Below are positions 5,436 through 9,882 of a stretch of 11,276 nucleotides of DNA, one piece after another. The translations under genes were made by a program, and so were the position numbers. The stretch's first letter is position 1. Every line of letters starts with the position of its first letter. The stretch is from Caulobacteraceae bacterium (GTDB lineage Bacteria; Pseudomonadota; Alphaproteobacteria; Caulobacterales; Caulobacteraceae). The notes beneath the pieces were generated by a model. It saw only the letters and a list, made by a program, of their open reading frames with translations. It ran no database searches and had not been told where the DNA came from. The stretch covers positions 1-11,276 of the forward strand of contig JADZBR010000261.1 of assembly GCA_020852035.1 (NCBI GenBank), read 5' to 3'.

Positions 5436-6902
5436 ATGTCCAAGACCGTTCTCGTCGTCGACGATGATCCGACCCAGCGCCGCCTGATCCAGGCGGTGCT
5501 GGAGCGCGAAGGCTTCGCCGTCGCCCACGCCGAAAACGGCGACGAGGCGATCGGCCGCCTGCAGGCCGGCTCGGCGGCCGACCTGGTGCTGCTCGACCTC
5601 GTCATGCCCGGCATGACCGGCCAGGACACCTTGAAGGAAATGCGCGCCCGCGGCTTTTCCCAGCCGGTGATCGTGGTCACCGCCACCGGCGGCATCGACA
5701 CCGTGGTCTCGGCCATGCAGGCCGGCGCCTCGGACTTCTTCGTCAAGCCGGCCGCCCCGGAACGGATCATCGTCTCGATCCGCAACGCGCTTTCGATGGG
5801 CGCCCTGAAGGGCGAGGTCGAGCGGCTGAAGAAGCACGCCGGCGGACGCACCACCTTCGACGACCTGATCGGTTCATCGCCGGCGATGGTGATGGTCAAG
5901 CGCTTGGGCGAACGGGCCGCCAGGTCTTCCATCCCCATCCTGATCACCGGCGAGAGCGGGGTCGGCAAGGAAGTGATCGCGCGCGCCGTTCACGGCTCGT
6001 CCGACCGCGCCGGCAAGCCCTTCGTGGCGGTGAACTGCGGGGCGATCCCCGAGAACCTGGTGGAATCCATCCTCTTCGGCCACGAGAAGGGCAGCTTCAC
6101 CGGCGCCACCGACAAGCACCTGGGCAAGTTCCAGGAGGCCAACGGCGGCACCCTCTTCCTCGACGAGGTCGGCGAACTGCCGCTGGATATGCAGGTCAAG
6201 CTCTTGCGCGCCCTGCAGGAGAGCGAGATCGACCCGATCGGCGCCAAGCGCTCGGTGAAGGTGGACGTGCGGATCGTCTCGGCGACTAACCGCGACCTCA
6301 GCCAGGCCGTCGCCGAAGGCCGCTTCCGCGAGGACCTCTACTATCGCCTCAACGTCTTCCCCATCGAGGCCCCGGCCCTGCGCGAACGCCGCGACGACAT
6401 TCCGGCCCTGACCGACGCCTTCATCCGCCGCTTCAACGTCGAGGAGGGCAAGAACGTGGTCGCCGCCAGCGCCGAGACCCTGGCCTTCCTCAGCGCGCAC
6501 GACTGGCCCGGCAACGTCCGCCAGCTGGAGAACGCGGTCTACCGCGCCATCGTGCTGGCCGACGCCCCCTACCTGCAGCCGCACGACTTCCCGGCCATCT
6601 CCGGCGTCGCCGCCCCGCCGCCCGAGCCGGTGCAGGACGTCGCCTCCCAGCGCCCGACCCCGGTGCCCACCGCCCAGCAACTGGTCGCCGAGATGCCGGC
6701 CGACGCGCCGGTGCGCATCCTCGACGAGCGCGGCCATCTGCGGAAACTGGAGGACATCGAACGCGACCTGATCGTCCACGCCATCGAGGTCTACGCCGGC
6801 CACATGAGCGAGGTCGCCCGCCGCCTCGGCATCGGCCGCTCGACCCTCTACCGCAAGGTGCGCGAACAGGGCCTCGAGGACGTAATCGCCAAGGTGGGCT
6901 AG
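5436..6902 (+). CDS. tacA: TacA-like NtrC-family response regulator, sigma-54 activator
   Basis: A 488-residue activator with three domains. The receiver is at 1-120: acidic pocket D10/D11, phospho-acceptor Asp54 in VLLDLVMPG, Thr at 82/84 and Lys104. The AAA+ domain is at about 142-370: Walker A GESGVGKE at 172-179, sigma-54 contact loop GSFTGA at 219-224 (consensus GAFTGA), Walker B GTLFLDEVGE at 238-247, and arginine-finger region RFREDLYYRLN at 296-306. A proline-rich linker is at about 390-415, and a FIS-type helix-turn-helix at about 456-480. Length, Asp54 and nearness to gapR match C. crescentus TacA. There TacA is phosphorylated through ShkA-ShpA and activates stalk and swarmer-to-stalked genes such as staR and spmX. 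Start ATG 5436 has AGGTGG 9 nt upstream. Its stop overlaps that of the convergent toxin gene. The family call is certain; TacA orthology rests on memory and context. Confidence 0.9.
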   Translation: MSKTVLVVDDDPTQRRLIQAVLEREGFAVAHAENGDEAIGRLQAGSAADLVLLDLVMPGMTGQDTLKEMRARGFSQPVIVVTATGGIDTVVSAMQAGASDFFVKPAAPERIIVSIRNALSMGALKGEVERLKKHAGGRTTFDDLIGSSPAMVMVKRLGERAARSSIPILITGESGVGKEVIARAVHGSSDRAGKPFVAVNCGAIPENLVESILFGHEKGSFTGATDKHLGKFQEANGGTLFLDEVGELPLDMQVKLLRALQESEIDPIGAKRSVKVDVRIVSATNRDLSQAVAEGRFREDLYYRLNVFPIEAPALRERRDDIPALTDAFIRRFNVEEGKNVVAASAETLAFLSAHDWPGNVRQLENAVYRAIVLADAPYLQPHDFPAISGVAAPPPEPVQDVASQRPTPVPTAQQLVAEMPADAPVRILDERGHLRKLEDIERDLIVHAIEVYAGHMSEVARRLGIGRSTLYRKVREQGLEDVIAKVG

Positions 6903-7234
6903 AGGGCGATCACTTCGCGCGCCGCCACAGACGCCCGTTGGCGGTCGGCCGGGCTCAGTTCGCCAATCTTCCGGGCGATCTGCCGGTTGTCGATGGTGAA
7001 AAGTTTCCAGCGGATCACACAGGGCGTGCGCAATCCCGCCGTAGCCCAGTCATCGAGCGCGACATCTGTGGGCCATCTGGATCGTGCGGCTGTGGTGATC
7101 ATCGCCGTCAGCGTCTGACCTGCGGCCTCGTTGGACGCGGCGGAGGACAGGACCAGCAAGGGTCGAGTCTTTGCGATCGGCAGGTCGGTGAATGGAAACG
7201 GTGCGACGATGAGGTCCGCCGCCTCACAGATCAT
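6899..7234 (-). CDS. PemK/MazF-type toxin of a second toxin-antitoxin module
   Basis: A 111-residue MazF-superfamily protein, clearly a different branch from the MazF at 4971. It opens with DLIVAPFPFTDLPIAKTRPLL (positions 7-27), the PemK/MazF SH3-barrel start, with the conserved Arg24-Pro25. ITT at 46-48 supplies the Thr position of the active site. VIRWKLFTID at 73-82 is the usual third conserved block. Function by family: a ribosome-independent endoribonuclease, target unknown. The ATG lies inside the last codons of the antitoxin gene (11-bp overlap), so the two are translationally coupled. Its stop codon TAG overlaps the tacA TAG on the other strand within one CTAG (6899-6902). GC content looks lower here than in neighbours (37 of 60 at 7261-7320 against 45 of 60 at 6361-6420), hinting at acquisition. 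Toxin activity is untested. Confidence 0.85.
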   Translation of the reverse strand: MICEAADLIVAPFPFTDLPIAKTRPLLVLSSAASNEAAGQTLTAMITTAARSRWPTDVALDDWATAGLRTPCVIRWKLFTIDNRQIARKIGELSPADRQRASVAAREVIAL

Positions 7235-7457
7235 CGAACGCCGCGCAATCTTCCGGCGAAAGCCATTCCTCGGCGAAGGACGCGTCGATCGCTCGAAGAT
7301 AGTCGACGTCGAAGGCAGGCGCCTTGGTCACGATCACGTTGTCGCCCTCTACGCGGTAGGCCAAGGTGTCGCCCGGCCCGACATCCAGGGCCTGGCGCAC
7401 ATCCTTCGGCACCGTCGTCTGAGCTTTGCTGGTGATGCGGCTGAACACCAAGGACAT
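7224..7457 (-). CDS. AbrB/SpoVT-fold antitoxin of the second module
   Basis: A 77-residue protein. Residues 4-47 carry the AbrB/SpoVT swapped-hairpin domain (SRITSKAQTTVPKDVRQAL at 6-24, then VGPGDTLAYRV at 26-36). The C-terminal 30 residues are acidic (FDVDYL through FDDL) and would be the toxin-binding tail. Sequence and tail differ from the MazE at 4744, so this is not a recent duplicate. It has the best ribosome site in the window, AAGGAGG on the minus strand at 7469-7463, 5 nt before the ATG. That would favour antitoxin over toxin synthesis. It overlaps the downstream toxin by 11 bp. Candidate promoter and operator elements lie directly upstream, so it probably has its own transcript despite lying downstream of the gapR pair. 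Confidence 0.87.
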   Translation of the reverse strand: MSLVFSRITSKAQTTVPKDVRQALDVGPGDTLAYRVEGDNVIVTKAPAFDVDYLRAIDASFAEEWLSPEDCAAFDDL

Positions 7458-7464
7458 GCTCGCC

Positions 7465-7482
7465 TCCTTACATTCCTTACAT
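7465..7482 (-). repeat. Perfect 9-bp tandem repeat over the antitoxin Shine-Dalgarno
   Basis: TCCTTACAT occurs at 7465-7473 and again immediately at 7474-7482 (plus-strand reading). On the coding strand this is two copies of ATGTAAGGA. The copy nearer the gene contains most of the AAGGAGG ribosome site; the other lies partly in the proposed -10 box. It could be an operator for the antitoxin or a slippage product. Confidence 0.6.
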
Positions 7483-7507
7483 ACGTCCAGCAGCGTTGAA
7501 TTTCAAC
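7478..7507 (-). promoter_or_regulatory. Candidate promoter/operator of the second toxin-antitoxin module
   Basis: On the minus strand TTGAAA (7506-7501) and TATGTA (7483-7478) are 17 bp apart, a sigma-70-like spacing; the -10 match is poor (3 of 6). The -35 box is embedded in a palindrome with arms GTTGAA (7495-7500) and TTCAAC (7502-7507). The palindrome also contains the stop codon of the upstream gene. A dyad over the -35 would suit autorepression. Confidence 0.4.
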
Positions 7508-7811
7508 TCTTGGGTGATTTCCGCCGAAACCCCTTGCGCGCCATCGCCGGCTTCTCGCCCTTGGCCTTGCCGGCGATCTCCTTCAGCTTCACCGCCTGCA
7601 TGGCCGAGAGCGCCTGGCCCGGCGCGCCCTTCTCGGGGTCGCCGAAGGCGCGGCCATAGGTCTTCACCCGCTCGGAGACCGAGCCGAGGAATTCGCCTTC
7701 CCACTCCGAAAGTTCGACGCCGGCCTTGTCGGCCTGGCGGCGCACGCGCTTCAGCGCATTCAGCGCCGCGCGCTTGGCCTGTTCGCGAAAATCAGGCGGC
7801 TTTCGCTTCAC
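7503..7811 (-). CDS. Unknown basic protein translationally coupled to gapR
   Basis: A 102-residue protein I do not recognise. It is strongly basic: I count 26 Lys/Arg against 12 Asp/Glu. Basic residues cluster at 1-29 and 82-101, with KGFRRKSPK near the C terminus. The middle (32-62, from VELSEWEGEF to DPEKG) looks like a small folded, partly helical unit with conserved-looking Trp and Tyr/Gly residues. No signal peptide or membrane segment. It starts at GTG (7811), overlapping the gapR stop by 4 nt (GTGA), so it should be made together with GapR. The charge and the coupling suggest nucleic-acid or nucleoid association, but this is inference. Composition and coding bias look like its neighbours, so it is likely a native gene. 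The second toxin-antitoxin module begins 45 nt downstream. Confidence 0.75.
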   Translation of the reverse strand: MKRKPPDFREQAKRAALNALKRVRRQADKAGVELSEWEGEFLGSVSERVKTYGRAFGDPEKGAPGQALSAMQAVKLKEIAGKAKGEKPAMARKGFRRKSPKS

Positions 7812-8074
7812 GCCTCTCCGATGGCCGAAAGGTAGAGGTCGAGCAAGGCTTCTTCCTCCTGGCGCTTGGCGGTGTCCTGCTTGCGGATGCGGATCACCTT
7901 GCGCAGGGTCTTGACGTCGAAGCCATTGCCCTTGGCCTCGGCGAAGACCTCCTTCAGGTCGGCCGAGATCGCCGCCTTGTCCTCTTCCAGCCGCTCGATG
8001 CGCTCGATGATCGCCTTCAGCTGACCCTGGGCGGTAGTGTTGAGCACATCAACGTTCGAGCTGTCGTCGGCCAC
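7808..8074 (-). CDS. gapR: GapR nucleoid-associated protein (DUF2312/UPF0335)
   Basis: An 88-residue DUF2312 protein. The family signature is plain: TAQGQLKAIIERIERLEEDK at 14-33 starts the long coiled-coil helix. FAEAKGNGFDVKTLRKVIRIR at 44-64 and KRQEEEALLDLYLSA at 70-84 follow. In C. crescentus GapR is a small essential or near-essential chromosome protein. It forms a dimer-of-dimers clamp on overtwisted, AT-rich DNA ahead of forks and polymerases and stimulates type II topoisomerases. The Lys residues along both helices (for example K33, K41, K48, K55, K59, K65) would line the DNA channel. It starts at GTG (8074) with AGGAG 8 nt upstream (8087-8083). Its stop overlaps the start of the basic unknown gene (GTGA). 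It is divergent from folE across 118 nt. Confidence 0.95.
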   Translation of the reverse strand: MADDSSNVDVLNTTAQGQLKAIIERIERLEEDKAAISADLKEVFAEAKGNGFDVKTLRKVIRIRKQDTAKRQEEEALLDLYLSAIGEA

Positions 8075-8101
8075 GGGGAGGACTCCTGGAAAAGGCGGCG
8101 G

Positions 8102-8130
8102 ACCCTAGCGATGCGGCTTGCGCCTGTCAT
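8102..8130 (-). promoter_or_regulatory. Candidate promoter of gapR
   Basis: On the minus strand ATGACA (8130-8125) matches the -35 consensus at 5 of 6. It is followed after 17 bp by TAGGGT (8107-8102), a weak -10 that sits in GCTAGGGTC, partly resembling the Caulobacter-type GCTANAWC. The proposed start would lie about 20 nt upstream of the GTG start codon. Confidence 0.35.
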
Positions 8131-8192
8131 GGTCCGCATGAACCTTGGGTGTGGAAAACCGTTGAGACACCTCGACGCGGGAGGACTTCGCC

Positions 8193-8768
8193 ATGACCGA
8201 CACGCCCACCCAGGCCGAGGCGGAAGCCGCCGTCCGCGTCCTCTTGCGCTGGGCCGGCGACGACCCTGACCGCGAGGGCCTGGTCGACACGCCGGCGCGG
8301 GTGGCCCGCTCCTACCGCGAACTCTTCGCCGGCTACGAGACCGACCCGCGCGACTATCTGGAGCGAACCTTCGAGGAGGTGGCCGGCTCCGACGAGCTGG
8401 TGGTGCTGCGCGATATCCCGGTGGTCAGCTTCTGCGAGCACCACATGCTGCCGGTGACCGGCAAGGCCCACGTCGCCTATCTGCCGACGGACCGGGTGGT
8501 CGGCATCTCTAAGCTCGCCCGCGTGGTGCACGGCTTCGCCCGCCGCCTGCAGATCCAGGAAAAGCTCACCGCCGAGATCGCCCAGGCCATCCAGGACATC
8601 CTGCGGCCCAAGGGCGTCGGCGTGGTGATCGAGGCCGAGCACAGCTGCATGACCCTGCGCGGCGTCAACACGCCCGGCACGCGGCTGACAACGTCCAGCC
8701 TGCTGGGCGAGGTTCGCGACGACCCGCGCACGCGGCAGGAGTTCCTGGAGTTCGTGCGGGGGAGATAG
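8193..8768 (+). CDS. folE: GTP cyclohydrolase I (FolE)
   Basis: A 191-residue GTP cyclohydrolase I, the first enzyme of tetrahydrofolate synthesis: GTP to 7,8-dihydroneopterin triphosphate plus formate, in the cytoplasm. All key residues are present. Zinc ligands are Cys81 and His84 in SFCEHHMLP (79-87) and Cys152 in EAEHSCMTLRGV (147-158). The catalytic histidines are His83 and His150. The GTP-pocket segment is KLARVVHGFARRLQIQEKLT at 107-126. Length and start agree with short bacterial FolE proteins, and ATG 8193 is preceded by GGAGG at 8180-8184. It stands alone on the plus strand, divergent from gapR, and is followed by a repeat-bearing spacer. No other folate genes are in the window. Confidence 0.97.
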   Translation: MTDTPTQAEAEAAVRVLLRWAGDDPDREGLVDTPARVARSYRELFAGYETDPRDYLERTFEEVAGSDELVVLRDIPVVSFCEHHMLPVTGKAHVAYLPTDRVVGISKLARVVHGFARRLQIQEKLTAEIAQAIQDILRPKGVGVVIEAEHSCMTLRGVNTPGTRLTTSSLLGEVRDDPRTRQEFLEFVRGR

Positions 8769-8795
8769 CCTTCCCTCGTTACGGGAGAAGGTGGC
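8769..8795 (+). repeat. Outer intergenic hairpin repeat, copy A (just after folE)
   Basis: CCTTC (8769-8773) pairs with GAAGG (8787-8791) and the next CC with GG, leaving a bulged A. The reverse complement reads GCCACCTTCTCCCG and onward, the same as copy B at 8973-8999, so A and B are inverted copies. Starting 1 nt after the folE stop, it may act as a 3' stabiliser or weak terminator; there is no T run. Confidence 0.65.
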
Positions 8796-8817
8796 GCGGA
8801 GCGCTCATTCTCCGTCA

Positions 8818-8838
8818 CCCACGGACTTGTTCCGTGGG
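8818..8838 (+). repeat. Inner hairpin repeat, copy 1
   Basis: Perfect 8-bp stem: CCCACGGA (8818-8825) and TCCGTGGG (8831-8838) around loop CTTGT. Flanks CGTCA (8813-8817) and ATG (8842-8844) recur around copy 2 in the opposite orientation. Confidence 0.8.
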
Positions 8839-8891
8839 CCTATGAACACCGCGCCCGCCTAACTCGTGCTGGAAACCCCGATGTCCATGGG

Positions 8892-8912
8892 TCGCCGGAA
8901 CAAGTCCGGCGA
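8892..8912 (-). repeat. Inner hairpin repeat, copy 2 (inverted relative to copy 1)
   Basis: Perfect 8-bp stem: TCGCCGGA (8892-8899) and TCCGGCGA (8905-8912) around loop ACAAG, the complement of the loop in copy 1. Read on the minus strand it has the same CGTCA flank, loop and inner stem end as copy 1. It differs at three stem pairs, each changed on both sides so that pairing is kept. Confidence 0.8.
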
Positions 8913-8944
8913 TGACGAGGCGGGATGGGGCGGGGCGAATCTTC

Positions 8945-8999
8945 AACCCCTCATCCGACCCTGCTCTGCAGGGCCACCTTCTCCCGCAAGGGGAGAAGG
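8945..8999 (+). repeat. Outer intergenic hairpin repeat, copy B (just after the HAD gene)
   Basis: CCTTCTCCC (8977-8985) and GGGAGAAGG (8991-8999) form a perfect 9-bp stem with loop GCAAG. The lead-in CCCTCATCCGACCCTG with a small CTGCAG palindrome (8965-8970) resembles, from memory, a hairpin repeat scattered between genes of many Caulobacteraceae and other alphaproteobacteria. The hairpin begins 1 nt after the stop codon of the HAD gene, as copy A does for folE. Confidence 0.7.
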
Positions 9000-9000
9000 A

Positions 9001-9603
9001 TCAAAGGAGTCCGGCCTGTTCCAGCGCCGGCCGCAGGGCCTTCGGGTCGGCGAACAGGTGCGTCCTGAACCCCAGCGCCTCGGCGGCGTGGATATTGGTG
9101 GCGCTGTCGTCGACGAACAGCAGCTCTTCCGGCGCAAGCCCCGCCCGCGCCGCGGCCAGATGGAAGATCTCCGGCTGCGGCTTGGCCACGCCGTCCAGCC
9201 CCGACACCACCTTGCCCGTCAGCCGCCCGAACGCCGGGCTCATGGCGAAGGTCCCTTCCCAGGTCTCGTGCGACATGTTGGTGAGCGCCACCTGCGCAAC
9301 CCCGCGATCGGCCAGCGCTTCGATGGCGGCCTCGGTCTCGGGAATCGCGCCGGAGAACATCTCCCACCAGCGGGTCTCCCACGCCAGGATCGCCTCGCGA
9401 TGCTCGGGATGGCGTTCCAGGAGATCGCGGCGGTTGTCCGCGAAGGTCACGCCGCAGTCGTGGGCGAAGTGCCAGATCATGGTGCAGACCTCGCCGAGGA
9501 AGCGGTCTCGCTCGGTGGGATCGGGGAAGATCTTGGAATAGAGCGTGCGCGGGTCCCAGCGCACGATGACATTGCCGACGTCCCAGAGGACGCCGCGCAC
9601 CAT
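9001..9603 (-). CDS. HAD-superfamily phosphatase, YihX-like subgroup
   Basis: A 200-residue haloacid-dehalogenase-fold hydrolase with all four motifs. Motif I is WDVGNVIV at 7-14 with nucleophile Asp8; the DxGNV form is typical of the YihX/epoxide-hydrolase-N-like branch and replaces the second Asp of DxD by Gly. Motif II is LTNMS at 107-111 (Thr108). Motif III is Lys141 in GVAKPQPEIF (138-147). Motif IV is VDDSATN at 164-170 with Asp165/Asp166. A helical cap occupies about 17-90. By family it removes phosphate from small metabolites such as sugar phosphates; the substrate here is unknown. The ATG at 9603 is followed directly by GTG, and the start is only 7 nt after the rpmJ stop, so it is probably read from the rpmJ transcript. 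A hairpin repeat follows its stop. Confidence 0.93.
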   Translation of the reverse strand: MVRGVLWDVGNVIVRWDPRTLYSKIFPDPTERDRFLGEVCTMIWHFAHDCGVTFADNRRDLLERHPEHREAILAWETRWWEMFSGAIPETEAAIEALADRGVAQVALTNMSHETWEGTFAMSPAFGRLTGKVVSGLDGVAKPQPEIFHLAAARAGLAPEELLFVDDSATNIHAAEALGFRTHLFADPKALRPALEQAGLL

Positions 9604-9610
9604 CGCCGTC

Positions 9611-9736
9611 TTAGCCTTGCTTGGCCTTGAAGCGCGGGTTGGTCTTGTTGATCACGTAGAGGACGCCCTTGCGACGCACGAGCTTGCAGTCGCGGTGGCG
9701 CGTCTTGAGCGTCTTGAGCGAGCTGCGAACTTTCAT
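9611..9736 (-). CDS. rpmJ: Ribosomal protein L36 (bL36), zinc-free form
   Basis: A 41-residue basic protein of the large ribosomal subunit, beginning MKVRSSLKTLKTRHRDCKLVR. RRKGVLYVINKTNPRFKAKQG (21-41) is the conserved C-terminal part. The zinc-binding form of L36 has three Cys and one His. Here only Cys17 remains, so this is the longer 'C-minus' type that does not need zinc and is common in alphaproteobacteria. The start at 9736 is fixed by the family N terminus MKVR; no strong Shine-Dalgarno is seen. A good promoter lies upstream with a 5' leader of roughly 57 nt that contains a GC-rich hairpin. The HAD gene follows after 7 nt. It stands apart from the main ribosomal protein operons, as usual for this form. 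Confidence 0.96.
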   Translation of the reverse strand: MKVRSSLKTLKTRHRDCKLVRRKGVLYVINKTNPRFKAKQG

Positions 9737-9767
9737 GGCCGTCTTCGTCTCTAACCGTAAGCAAAAG

Positions 9768-9787
9768 CGCGCCCGGCGAGGGGCGCG
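9768..9787 (-). promoter_or_regulatory. Hairpin followed by T run in the rpmJ leader, possible attenuator
   Basis: CGCGCCC (9768-9774) and GGGCGCG (9781-9787) form a perfect 7-bp stem with a 6-nt loop. Read on the minus strand, the direction of rpmJ, the stem is followed within 1-2 nt by CTTTTG. It lies between the proposed promoter and the start codon. The T run is short, so termination would be weak; it may instead affect mRNA stability or translation. Confidence 0.4.
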
Positions 9788-9799
9788 ATGGGAGGCGGG

Positions 9800-9828
9800 C
9801 GTATAGGCCGGGGAGCCCTGCAAGTCAA
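9800..9828 (-). promoter_or_regulatory. Promoter of rpmJ
   Basis: On the minus strand TTGACT (9828-9823) and TATACG (9805-9800) are separated by exactly 17 bp, matching the sigma-70 consensus at 5 of 6 and 4 of 6. It is the best housekeeping-type promoter I see in the window, and it is placed correctly for the ribosomal protein gene. Confidence 0.65.
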
Positions 9829-9882
9829 TCCGCGCGGACCAGCGCCATTGAAGCGCCGCGATCGGCCGGGCTAGCTAGGCTC

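Noticed and set aside
5874..6803. A 309-codon minus-strand open frame opposite tacA
   Set aside because: Antisense to the AAA+ domain; composition is that of a mirror frame.
8769..9000. CRISPR array in the repeat-rich spacer
   Set aside because: There are only two copies of each repeat, in inverted orientation with hairpins, and no regular spacers or cas genes.
8769..9000. Standard rho-independent terminators after folE and the HAD gene
   Set aside because: The hairpins are strong but neither is followed by a T run, so they are listed as repeats rather than terminators.
8866..9630. A 254-codon plus-strand open frame running through the repeats and the HAD gene
   Set aside because: It starts inside the repeat spacer and then mirrors the HAD gene; no ribosome site or recognisable sequence.
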